A stretch of 64,000 bases of DNA from CAWCFV01 sp963794995. GTDB taxonomy: Bacteria; Actinomycetota; Actinomycetes; JACCUZ01. The stretch covers positions 2,914,001 through 2,978,000 of the forward strand of contig CAWCFV010000002.1 in assembly GCA_963794995.1 (NCBI GenBank), written 5' to 3'. Under the pieces are notes generated by a model. That model was not told the origin of the DNA. It searched no databases and was given only the letters and a program-made list of their open reading frames with translations. Below are positions 26,565 through 34,320 of this stretch, piece by piece; position 1 is the stretch's first letter; every line of letters begins with the position of its first letter. The translations under genes and the position numbers were made by a program.

Positions 26565-27163
26565 CGCTCCCCGCCGGCTACTTCGCGCGGATGTACGCCG
26601 ACAGCGACGACCCGTGGGGCTTCCGCGACCGGTGGTACGAGCACCGCAAGCGTGCCGTGACGCTGGCGGCGCTGGACCGGCCGCGCTACCGGTCGGCGTT
26701 CGAACCGGGGTGCTCGCTCGGCGTCCTCACCGAAGAGCTGGCCGACCGCTGCGACGCGCTGCTCGCGTCCGACCTCGACCCGCGGGCGGTCGAGGCTGCC
26801 CGCGCCGCGGTGTCCGGCCGGCGCCACGTCCGCGTCGAGCAGCGTGCCGTGCCCGGCGACTGGCCCGAGGGCGCGTTCGACCTCGTCGTCGTGTCGGAGC
26901 TCGGCTACTACCTCGACGACACCGACCTGGCCGAGCTCGTGGACCGGACGACCGGGTCGCTCGAGCCCGGCGGCGCCCTGCTGCTGTGCCACTGGCGGCA
27001 CCCGGTCGACGACTACCCGCTGGGCGGGGACGAGGTGCACGAGCGGTTCCGTGCCGCGCCGGGGCTGGTCGGGGCGCTGAGGCACGAAGAGACTGACTTC
27101 GTGCTCGACCTGCTGACCGCGGGTCCGGCACCTTCGCCGGCCCGGCGCGAGGGTCTGCTGTGA
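26561..27163 (+). CDS. NodS-like SAM-dependent methyltransferase
   Basis: A 200-residue class I methyltransferase. The start YFARMYADSDDPWGFRDRWY is typical of the NodS-like group. The SAM-binding glycine motif is AFEPGCSLGVLTEELA, followed by SDLDPRAVEAAR and the post-motif FDLVVVSELGYYL. NodS itself N-methylates a deacetylated glucosamine in rhizobial Nod factors. Here it directly follows a PIG-L deacetylase, a suggestive parallel. Start and stop overlap the neighbouring genes by 4 bases each. Confidence 0.88.
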   Translation: MTLPAGYFARMYADSDDPWGFRDRWYEHRKRAVTLAALDRPRYRSAFEPGCSLGVLTEELADRCDALLASDLDPRAVEAARAAVSGRRHVRVEQRAVPGDWPEGAFDLVVVSELGYYLDDTDLAELVDRTTGSLEPGGALLLCHWRHPVDDYPLGGDEVHERFRAAPGLVGALRHEETDFVLDLLTAGPAPSPARREGLL

Positions 27164-27906
27164 CGCCGCGGGTCGAGGCCGTGGCCGTGGTGGTGCCCGC
27201 GCACGACGAGGAGCAGCTGCTGCCCGCGGCCCTGGTGGCCCTGCTCCGCGCGGTGGAGCAGGTGCGGGCCGCCGGCGGTCCGCCGGTCGACCTGCTGGTC
27301 GTGGCTGACGCGTGCTCCGACGCCACGGTGGCCGTCGCCCGGTCCGCCGGCGTGCGGGTGCGCGAGGTCGACGTGCGGTCGGTCGGCCAGGCCCGGGCGG
27401 TGGGCATCGCCGATGCGCTGGCCCGGGTGCCGGGCGTGCCCCGGGACAGGTTCTGGCTGGCGACGACCGACGCCGACTCGGTGGTTCCCGCAGGGTGGCT
27501 CGCCCACCAGCTGCGCCTCGCCGACGCCGGCGCGGACCTGGTCCTCGGAACCGTCGAGGTGCACGACTGGGAGCAGCACCCGCCGCAGGTCGAGCAGCAG
27601 TGGCGCGCGGCCTACGACCCCCGCGACGGGCACCGTCACGTGCACGGCGCGAACACCGGCGCCCGGGCCGACGCCTACCTCGAGGTCGGTGGGTTCGCGG
27701 CGCTCGAGTGCGAGGAGGACGTGGCCCTGGCGGCAGCACTGTCCCACCGCGCGGTGGTGCGCACCGGGGCGGTGCCGGTGGTCACCAGCGCGCGCCGGTC
27801 GGCGCGGGTCCGCGACGGGTTCGCGGGCCATCTCCGCCGGCTGGCGGCGCCGGCTCAGTGGACCGGCAGCCAGGGCTCGGGGTCGACCAGCGTGGAGTTG
27901 ACGTAG
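27160..27906 (+). CDS. Family 2 glycosyltransferase
   Basis: A 248-residue GT-A glycosyltransferase: VAVVVPAHDEEQLLPAAL, VVADACSDAT, and the metal-binding DxD in TTDADSVVP. An acidic region ECEEDVALA probably holds the catalytic base. There are no membrane helices, so it is cytosolic or peripheral. It is the last gene of the cassette. Its final 17 codons overlap the convergent peptidase gene by 52 bases, and the real C-terminus may be near GFAGHLRRL. Donor and acceptor are unknown. Confidence 0.88.
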   Translation: MTPRVEAVAVVVPAHDEEQLLPAALVALLRAVEQVRAAGGPPVDLLVVADACSDATVAVARSAGVRVREVDVRSVGQARAVGIADALARVPGVPRDRFWLATTDADSVVPAGWLAHQLRLADAGADLVLGTVEVHDWEQHPPQVEQQWRAAYDPRDGHRHVHGANTGARADAYLEVGGFAALECEEDVALAAALSHRAVVRTGAVPVVTSARRSARVRDGFAGHLRRLAAPAQWTGSQGSGSTSVELT

Positions 27907-29144
27907 AGCTCGAGGTGCAGGTGGCAGCCGGTGGAGAAGCCGGTGGAGCCCACCGTGCCGATGGCCTGGCCCGCCGCGACCCGGTCGCCCACCGTGACCC
28001 CGAGACGGGTCTGGTGGTTGTAGGTCGTGGCCAGCAGGACCCCGTCGACCGCACCGTGGGCGATCACGGTCCGCCAGCCGTACGCGCCGTTCCAGCCGGC
28101 CTCGATGACCGTCCCGGGCAGCGCGGCGTGGATGGGTGTGCCGCAGGCGGTGCCGAGGTCGGTGCCGGTGTGCAGCTTGTAGACCCCGGTCACCGGGTGC
28201 ACCCGCATGCCGAACGCGGAGGTGACCCGGCCCGGCACCGGCCAGGCCAGCGTCCCCGCCCTGGCGGGGACGGTCGCGCCGTCGCGGCCGCCGCCCGCGC
28301 CCAGCTCGCGGCCGGCGAGGTCGGCCAGCTGGGCCTGCAGCTGTGACGAGGTGCCGGCGCGCTGGGCGTGGGCCTGCTCCTCGGCCCGCGCCGCCTCCGC
28401 GGCCCGGGCCAGGGCGGCCTTGCGGGCCTCGGACAGCGCGGTGACGCGGCTCTCGGCGACGATCGCCTCGCGGGCCAGCCGGGTGACGGTCTCGAGGTCC
28501 TCCTGGGCCTGGACGTCGGCGGCGGCGAGCTCGTCGCGGACCAGCTCGAGGTCGTCGGCGCGGGCCCCGTAGCTGTCCTGGACCACGCGGAGGTCGGCCA
28601 GGACCGACCGCTGCGAGGAGGCCAGGGTACGCAGCGCGGCGAGGCGGTCGGCGAAGTCGGTGGGGGACTGCGAGTCGAGCAGCATCGAGACGTTGCCGAA
28701 CGCTCCGCCGCCCTGGTAGACCGCCCTGGCCAGCCGCCCGATACGGACCTGCTGCTCCGCGACCGCCTCGGCCCGGGCCTCGGCCGCCTGGATGCCGAGC
28801 ATGTACCGGACCTGGGCCGCGCCACGCAGCCGAGCCGTGCGCTCCTGCCGGCTGCGGGCCTCCGTGAGCAGCTCCTGCGTCCGCCGGGCCGTGTCGCGGG
28901 CCCCCGGCAGCGCCCGGTCGGCGAGCTTGAGGTCGGCGTACGCCCGGACCATGGCCTCCGACGACTCGGCGAGCTCGCTGCGCACCTCGTCGAGGACGGC
29001 ATCCAGCTCGTCCTGGTCGACGCCGGCGGCGTCGACGCCCGCGGCCGCCGGCGTGGGCTCGCCCGCGTGCCCGGCAGTGGTCGGACCGAGGGCGAGCAGC
29101 GTCACCCCGACAGCCAGCACGGCGCGGCCGAGCAGGCGTCGCAT
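27855..29144 (-). CDS. Secreted M23 family metallopeptidase with coiled coil
   Basis: A 429-residue cell-wall peptidase. The signal peptide covers about residues 1-26 (LLGRAVLAVGVTLLALGPTTAGHA). A long coiled-coil region (about 45-290) resembles the EnvC/NlpD-type regulatory domain. The C-terminal lysostaphin-like domain has zinc ligands in HTGTDLGTACG and in GCHLHLELYV. It probably cuts peptidoglycan cross-links or activates an amidase during division. It has its own ribosome site (GTGAGGACGCC before ATG). Confidence 0.92.
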   Translation of the reverse strand: MRRLLGRAVLAVGVTLLALGPTTAGHAGEPTPAAAGVDAAGVDQDELDAVLDEVRSELAESSEAMVRAYADLKLADRALPGARDTARRTQELLTEARSRQERTARLRGAAQVRYMLGIQAAEARAEAVAEQQVRIGRLARAVYQGGGAFGNVSMLLDSQSPTDFADRLAALRTLASSQRSVLADLRVVQDSYGARADDLELVRDELAAADVQAQEDLETVTRLAREAIVAESRVTALSEARKAALARAAEAARAEEQAHAQRAGTSSQLQAQLADLAGRELGAGGGRDGATVPARAGTLAWPVPGRVTSAFGMRVHPVTGVYKLHTGTDLGTACGTPIHAALPGTVIEAGWNGAYGWRTVIAHGAVDGVLLATTYNHQTRLGVTVGDRVAAGQAIGTVGSTGFSTGCHLHLELYVNSTLVDPEPWLPVH

Positions 29145-29238
29145 GGCGTCCTCACGGGTGGGCGGCGTGGGCCCGGTGCGGGCCCCCGTTTCCCTTCAGT
29201 CGGCCTGCACGGCCCGGACCTTGACCCCTGAGGGGACC

Positions 29239-29859
29239 TCAGTGGTGCGGCTGGCGGCGCAGGAGCTCGGTGATGAGCTGGCCGCGGCTCATGGCCGAAC
29301 GCCCCTCGATGCCGGCCCGACGGGCCATCTCGTACAGCTCGGCGCGGGGCAGGTCCAGCCGACGGGGCGGGGGGCCGGTCACCCCGTGGTCTGCCAGGTC
29401 GGCGTCCCGCGCTGCCACGTACGCGCCGCCGAGGGCGCGGACTTCCCGCCGCGCCGAGGCGGCCTCGAGCCCGTCGAGCAGGGTCCCGGCCAGCGCGTCG
29501 TGCCGGTCGAGCAGCGCTGCCAGATCGTGGCCCGCGCGGGTCAGGGCCGGCGACGCCGGGTCGGCGTCCTGGAGCAGCCGGGTGCAACGCTCGAGGTCGG
29601 GGTCCAGCGCGTGCATGGCCCGCGCGGCCTCGACGACCTCCGGCCCGGCCGCGGCGAGAGCGTCGTCGCCGAGCACGGCGCGCTCGCCGGCCCGGTGGGC
29701 CTGCAGCAGCGCGAGCAGCTCGGCCCGCCACCGGTCCTGGCTGGGACCGGGCGTCACGACCCGGCGCAGCAGGCGGGAGAGTCGTCCGTGGTCGGTCCGC
29801 ACCACGCGGACCACACTGCTCGGCATGACGAGGGAGTACCCGGTCACAAGTCCGGTCAT
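29239..29859 (-). CDS. Hemerythrin-like domain protein with Rho-N-like C-terminus
   Basis: A 206-residue protein. The N-terminal 140 residues form a His/Glu-spaced helical bundle (TDHGRLSRLLRRV, QAHRAGERAVL, TRAGHDLAALLDRHD) like the hemerythrin HHE fold, though not all metal ligands are certain. The last 40 residues (ELYEMARRAGIEGRSAMS then RGQLITELLRR) match the Rho N-terminal (SAP-like) helical domain. The pairing suggests a nucleic-acid-associated stress protein. The ATG overlaps the upstream gene's stop by 4 bases. Confidence 0.6.
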   Translation of the reverse strand: MTGLVTGYSLVMPSSVVRVVRTDHGRLSRLLRRVVTPGPSQDRWRAELLALLQAHRAGERAVLGDDALAAAGPEVVEAARAMHALDPDLERCTRLLQDADPASPALTRAGHDLAALLDRHDALAGTLLDGLEAASARREVRALGGAYVAARDADLADHGVTGPPPRRLDLPRAELYEMARRAGIEGRSAMSRGQLITELLRRQPHH

Positions 29860-30371
29860 TCCGGGCGGGGGGCACCTGACCTCGGCGAGCGGTCCGGCCG
29901 CTCCCGGGCGACGAGCGGGAGCACGCCCCAGACCAGGACGAAGAACAGCAGCGACCCGCCGGCCAGGACGTACGGCAGGGGCCCGTCGAGGACGACGTCC
30001 AGGATGAGCAGGACCGCCCCGTTGAGGGCGAGCAGCAGCATGACCAGCCCCGCCCGGGCCAGGACGTCGGCCACCCGGACGAGCCTCGGCTTGAGCCCTC
30101 GGCCGAAGAGGGCGCGGTGCAGCGGGACGGAGCCGATCAGCAGCGCCGACGCGGCCGTGGTGGCGAGCAGCGTCGCGACGTAGAGCGCCACCTGCCCGTC
30201 GGTGATCTGGGAGAACCGCTTCGTGAACGCGAGGGTGAGCAGGAAGGCGAACAGGAACTGCACGCCGGTCTGCGCGACGCGCAGCTCCTGCAGGAGCTCG
30301 TCGTAGCGGCGGTCCGCCTTCTCGTCCTCGGTCTCGTCGCGGTCCGGCCGCGGCCCGCGGTGGTCGGCCAT
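29856..30371 (-). CDS. DUF6328 family membrane protein
   Basis: A 171-residue protein with an acidic, charged N-terminus (RDETEDEKADRRYDELLQEL), then VAQTGVQFLFAFLLTLAF and three further membrane helices. This is the pattern of the actinobacterial family DUF6328. Function is unknown. It is translationally coupled to the hemerythrin-like gene. The 276 bases upstream (30372-30647) hold only a doubtful Pro-rich frame. Confidence 0.8.
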   Translation of the reverse strand: MADHRGPRPDRDETEDEKADRRYDELLQELRVAQTGVQFLFAFLLTLAFTKRFSQITDGQVALYVATLLATTAASALLIGSVPLHRALFGRGLKPRLVRVADVLARAGLVMLLLALNGAVLLILDVVLDGPLPYVLAGGSLLFFVLVWGVLPLVARERPDRSPRSGAPRPE

Positions 30372-30647
30372 CCGGTCAGGCCGTCCGGGAGAGGGCCGGG
30401 GACGCCACCAGCCCGGCCCGTTCGGGCATCGCCCGGGTGCGGCGGTCGGCGGGCATCACGTGGTCGGAGGAGCCGCCGCACCCCGACGCAGCGTCGGGCA
30501 CAGCGGTGGCAGGGCGCGCAGGTGCGGGCGCAGGCTGGGGAGGCGGCGGCACGGGTCCCGGTCTCGGCTCGGAGCGGCTGCTGGCCATTCTCCGGACCGT
30601 GTCAGCTGCCCCCGGACCTTAGTAGCGGAGCCCCGTGCCGCCAAGGG

Positions 30648-31103
30648 TCAGGGGCGGTCGACCTCGCCGCGCCAGGCGCCGGTCTCGCGGTGCTGGTCCT
30701 CGATGAAGGTCTTGAACCGGTCCAGGTCGCCCGACACCTGACGGGTGACGAACCCCAGGTGGTCGCCGATGCTCTCGACGACGCCCTCGGGCTCGAAGTC
30801 CATCTGGACCATGACCTTGGTGCGGTCGTCGGAGAGCCGGTGGAAGGTCACCACGCCCGACTGGCGCGGGCCGTCGACGGTCGTCCAGGCGACGCGCTCG
30901 TCGGGCAGCTGCTCGGTGATCTTCGCGTCGAACTCGCGGCGGACGCCGTCGACCTTCGTGACCCAGTGGGTCATCGTGTCGTCGCGCTGCTCGATGCTCT
31001 CGACCCCCGACATGAACTGCGGGAACGTCTCGAACTGGGTCCACTGGTTGTAGGCGGTCCGGACCGGGACCTCGACCTCTACTGACTTCTCGACTGTGCT
31101 CAT
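30648..31103 (-). CDS. SRPBCC (START-like) family protein
   Basis: A 151-residue single-domain lipid/polyketide-cyclase-like fold: SVEVEVPVRTAYNQWTQFE, FPQFMSGVESIEQ, then VTFHRLSDDRTKVMVQMD. This is the common actinobacterial 'cyclase/dehydrase' type, which binds a hydrophobic ligand or acts as a stress protein. The ATG at 31103 is used; the longer frame beyond it lacks gene-like codon use. No partner gene is obvious. Confidence 0.85.
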   Translation of the reverse strand: MSTVEKSVEVEVPVRTAYNQWTQFETFPQFMSGVESIEQRDDTMTHWVTKVDGVRREFDAKITEQLPDERVAWTTVDGPRQSGVVTFHRLSDDRTKVMVQMDFEPEGVVESIGDHLGFVTRQVSGDLDRFKTFIEDQHRETGAWRGEVDRP

Positions 31104-31188
31104 GTCAGTCGGCTGCCCGGTCGAGCCGGTGGGAAACCCGGGCCGGGTGTGATGTGGTCGGACGGCCGCCCTCTGCCTCGACCCGGCC

Positions 31189-31563
31189 TCAGGACTCGGG
31201 GCTGCAGGTGTGCACGGTCTCCGGGTGGGCGACGCAGGCGAGAGCGGCGTCCATCGTGCGCACCAGGCCGACGTGCTCGGCCAGCCGCGTGATCTGCAGC
31301 ACCCGCCGGACCTGCTGGCCGTCGCTGACCACGTGCAGCGAGCCGTCGAGGGCGCCGACCCGTTCACGGACGCGCACCAGCGCGTTGATCCCGCTCGAGT
31401 CCATGAAACGGACCCCACGGGCGTCGAGGACGAGGTGTGCGCTGTCCCGGTTCACGGCGGCGAGCATCTCGTCCCGCAGGGCCGGTGCGGTGGCGAGGTC
31501 GACCTCCGGAGGGAGCCTGACGACTGCCGGGTCGATGGCCCCGGGCGAGGGATCGATGGCCAC
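31189..31563 (-). CDS. STAS-domain anti-sigma factor antagonist
   Basis: A 124-residue SpoIIAA-like protein: VRLPPEVDLATAPALRDEM, LDARGVRFMDSSGINALV and ITRLAEHVGLVRTM. The Ser in the MDSSG turn is where partner anti-sigma kinases phosphorylate the family. The GTG start is set by CAGGAGG 5 bases upstream. No anti-sigma gene is adjacent; the partner-switch sigma factor could be elsewhere. The 124 bases beyond 31563 are non-coding. Confidence 0.88.
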   Translation of the reverse strand: MAIDPSPGAIDPAVVRLPPEVDLATAPALRDEMLAAVNRDSAHLVLDARGVRFMDSSGINALVRVRERVGALDGSLHVVSDGQQVRRVLQITRLAEHVGLVRTMDAALACVAHPETVHTCSPES

Positions 31564-31686
31564 GGTGGCCTCCTGAAAAGTGTGACGACAGGGGGTCACA
31601 CCGAACTGCCTCAGTGCGGGCACAGGATATTGGCGCCGTGGCACCCCGGCAACTGCCACGGCCCGACGCCGTGCCACGGGCGGCGG

Positions 31687-33402
31687 TCAGCCGGCGGCGG
31701 GCCGGGGGGCGGGCTCGGCGGCAAGGTGCCGGCGGGACTGGACGATGCGGAACCGGCTCGCGACGAAGGCCGCGTCGGTCAGCGCGCTGTTGGCCGCGGG
31801 GTTCGCCCCGGTGGCGTGGAAGTCGCTGAACGCGGCCGACTGGTTGACGTAGACGGTCTCGGTGAGGTTCTCCGACAGCGCGACGCCGGCATCGAGGGCT
31901 GCCTCCTCGGCGGCCTCGAGCACCTTCTCGTCGGTGGAGTAGACCGCCGCAGTGATGGCCCCGTGCTCGCGCACGGTGTCGCGCAGCAGGTCGACCGACT
32001 CGTCGGTGCTTCCTGTGACGACGAGGAACGCCACCGGGCCGAAGCACTCCTGCAGGTAGGTGCCCGTGTCGGCCACGTCGACCCGCACGATCGTCGGCGT
32101 ACGGACCACGGCGTCCGGGAAGTCCGGGTGGGTCACGGCGCGGCTGGCGAGCACGACCTCGCCGTACGACGCCGCCGCGTCGAGCCGTTCGAGGACGCCG
32201 TCGTTGACCACGGCGCCGAGCAGCGCGGTCGCTCGGGCGTCGTCGCCGAGCAGCCCGTCGAGGGCGCCCGCGAGGTCGGCGGCGAAGTCGGCGACTGACT
32301 TGTGCGCGCCGTCGGCGGTGATGCCGTCGCGGGGGACGAGCAGGTTCTGCGGTGTCGTGCACATCTGGCCGGTGTAGAGCGACAGCGAGAACGCCAGGTT
32401 GGCGAGCATCCCCTGGTAGTCGTCGGTGGAGTCGACGACGACCGTGTTGACCCCCGCCTTCTCGGTGAACACCGATGCCTGGTGGGCGTTCTGCTCCAGC
32501 CAGGTGCCGAACCCCGTCGAGCCGGTGTAGTCGACGACCTTCACCTCGGGCCGCAGCGCGAGGACCTTGGCCAGGCCCTCGCCCGGGGCCTCGGCGGCGA
32601 GCTGGACGAGGTCGGCGGCGAAGCCGTGCTCGGCCAGGGCCTCCCGGGCGACCTGCACGGTGATCGCCAGCGGCAGCACGGCACCGGGGTGCGGCTTCAC
32701 GACCACCGCGTTGCCGGTGACCAGGCTGGCGAACAGCCCCGGGTAGGAGTTCCACGTCGGGAAGGTGTTGCAGCCGATGACCAGCGCGACACCGCGGGGG
32801 ACCACGGTGAAGGTCTTGGTCATCCGCTGCGGGGGGCGCTTGCCCTGCGGCTTCTCCCAGGTCGCCTGCGGCGCGTGCCGGGTCATCTCGGCGTAGCCGT
32901 AGGCCACGGCCTCCAGCGCCCGGTCCTGCGCGTGCGGGCCACCGGCCTGGAAGGCCATCGCGTAGGCCTGGCCGGACGTGTGCATGACCGCCTGGGCCAT
33001 CTCGTGGCTGCGGGCGTTGATCCGCGCCAGCACCTCCAGGCACAGCTCGGCGCGGGTGTCCGGCCCTGCCGCCCGCCAGGCGGGCATCGCGGCGGTGGCG
33101 TCGGCCATGAGGGCGTCCACCGGCTTGTGCGGGTAGCTGGTGCCGAGGTCGACGCCGTACGGCGAGCGCTCGCCCTCGACCCGGCCGTCGGAGCCGCCCT
33201 GGTCGAGCGGGAACGGCGAGCCGAGGTAGGCCTCGAACGCTGCCTTGCCCTCGGCGGCGGACTGCGTGCCGGGGGTCACGTCGGCGCCGTACGCCTTGAG
33301 GTTCTCGGGGTAGGCCGACCAGTAGCTGCGCTCCCGGATCGCGGTGAGGGCTCGCTCGAGGGTCTGCCGGTGGGCGGTCCGCCCGGTGGTGGTCGTGGTC
33401 AT
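31687..33402 (-). CDS. paaN: Phenylacetic acid degradation protein PaaN (aldehyde dehydrogenase family)
   Basis: A 571-residue protein with an N-terminal extension (ALTAIRERSYWSAYPENLKAY) followed by an aldehyde-dehydrogenase fold. The family-specific IGCNTFPTWNSYPGLFASL and SLSLYTGQMCTTPQN (catalytic Cys region) mark the PaaN type. It is linked to the phenylacetate pathway in other actinobacteria, yet no other paa gene is in the window. The start lies 18 bases from the divergent mmuM start, with a leaderless -10 between them. Confidence 0.85.
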   Translation of the reverse strand: MTTTTTGRTAHRQTLERALTAIRERSYWSAYPENLKAYGADVTPGTQSAAEGKAAFEAYLGSPFPLDQGGSDGRVEGERSPYGVDLGTSYPHKPVDALMADATAAMPAWRAAGPDTRAELCLEVLARINARSHEMAQAVMHTSGQAYAMAFQAGGPHAQDRALEAVAYGYAEMTRHAPQATWEKPQGKRPPQRMTKTFTVVPRGVALVIGCNTFPTWNSYPGLFASLVTGNAVVVKPHPGAVLPLAITVQVAREALAEHGFAADLVQLAAEAPGEGLAKVLALRPEVKVVDYTGSTGFGTWLEQNAHQASVFTEKAGVNTVVVDSTDDYQGMLANLAFSLSLYTGQMCTTPQNLLVPRDGITADGAHKSVADFAADLAGALDGLLGDDARATALLGAVVNDGVLERLDAAASYGEVVLASRAVTHPDFPDAVVRTPTIVRVDVADTGTYLQECFGPVAFLVVTGSTDESVDLLRDTVREHGAITAAVYSTDEKVLEAAEEAALDAGVALSENLTETVYVNQSAAFSDFHATGANPAANSALTDAAFVASRFRIVQSRRHLAAEPAPRPAAG

Positions 33403-33408
33403 GGTCCG

Positions 33409-33415
33409 TAACCTA
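33409..33415. promoter_or_regulatory. Overlapping divergent -10 elements of paaN and mmuM
   Basis: On the plus strand TAACCT (33409-33414) lies 6 bases before the mmuM GTG. On the minus strand TAGGTT (33415-33410) lies 7 bases before the paaN ATG. The two hexamers share five base pairs, so one short element seems to serve both strands. Both messages would be leaderless, and their -35 contacts would fall within the opposite coding sequence. Confidence 0.55.
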
Positions 33416-33420
33416 ACGCC

Positions 33421-34320
33421 GTGCCTCCTGAGCCCGGTGTGGTGCTGCTCGACGGCGGTTTCGCGACCGAGCTGGAGCGGCGCGGCCACGACCTGTCCGA
33501 CGACCTGTGGTCGGCGCGGCTGCTGGTCGACGACCCGGACGAGATCCGCGCGACCCACCTCGCGTTCTACCGCGCCGGTGCCCGGGTGGCGACCACCGCG
33601 AGCTACCAGGCGTCGTTCGAGGGGTTCGCCTCCCGCGGGCTCTCGCGCGCGCAGTCGGCGGCCCTGATCACGCGGTCGGTGACCCTCGCCCGGGAGGCCG
33701 CCGGTGCGGCCGAGGCCGAGGACGGGGTGCCGCGCCTGGTCGCCGCCTCCGTGGGCCCGTACGGCGCGGTGCTGGCCGACGGCTCGGAGTACCGGGGTGA
33801 CTACGGGGTCTCGTCGGCCGTCCTCCGGTCGTTCCACCTGGCCCGGCTGGAGGTGCTCGCCGCGGCCGGTGCCGACCTGCTCGCCGTCGAGACCGTCCCC
33901 TCGGAGCAGGAGGTGACGGTGCTGCTCGACGTCCTGTCGTCGCTCGGCTCGCCGGTACCGGCCTGGCTGTCACTGACCTGCGCCGACGACCGGACGACCC
34001 GGGCGGGGGAGCCGGTGGCGCGGGTGTTCGGCCTGGCCCGCGGCCACGACGGGGTGGCTGCGGTCGGCGTCAACTGCACGGCCCCGGCGCACGTCGAGAC
34101 GCTCGTGACGGCGGCGGTGGCGGCAACCGGCAAGCCCGGCGTCGCGTACCCGAACAGCGGGGAGTCCTGGGACGGCCCGACCCGGACCTGGGGCGGCGAC
34201 GGGGCGGTGGTCGACGTCGCTCTCGCGCAGCGCTGGGTGGCGGCCGGCGCCCGCTACGTCGGCGGCTGCTGCCGGGTCGGCTCGGTCGAGGTCGCCCGGC
34301 TCGCCGCCGGCCTGGCCTGA
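33421..34320 (+). CDS. mmuM: Homocysteine S-methyltransferase
   Basis: Makes methionine from homocysteine using S-methylmethionine or SAM. The 299-residue protein begins VLLDGGFATELERRG and includes ATHLAFYRAGARVATTASYQ. It has the three zinc Cys: one in VGVNCTAP and two in GGCCRVG near the end. Length and motifs are those of YagD/MmuM. Its 3' end overlaps the convergent reductase gene by 67 bases. GTG start with a leaderless -10. Confidence 0.92.
   Translation: MPPEPGVVLLDGGFATELERRGHDLSDDLWSARLLVDDPDEIRATHLAFYRAGARVATTASYQASFEGFASRGLSRAQSAALITRSVTLAREAAGAAEAEDGVPRLVAASVGPYGAVLADGSEYRGDYGVSSAVLRSFHLARLEVLAAAGADLLAVETVPSEQEVTVLLDVLSSLGSPVPAWLSLTCADDRTTRAGEPVARVFGLARGHDGVAAVGVNCTAPAHVETLVTAAVAATGKPGVAYPNSGESWDGPTRTWGGDGAVVDVALAQRWVAAGARYVGGCCRVGSVEVARLAAGLA

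Noticed and set aside
30376..30588. 70-residue Pro-rich frame between DUF6328 and SRPBCC genes
   Set aside because: No usable ribosome spacing (GGAGA touches the ATG), no domain and biased composition. The 276-base gap is left without a gene.
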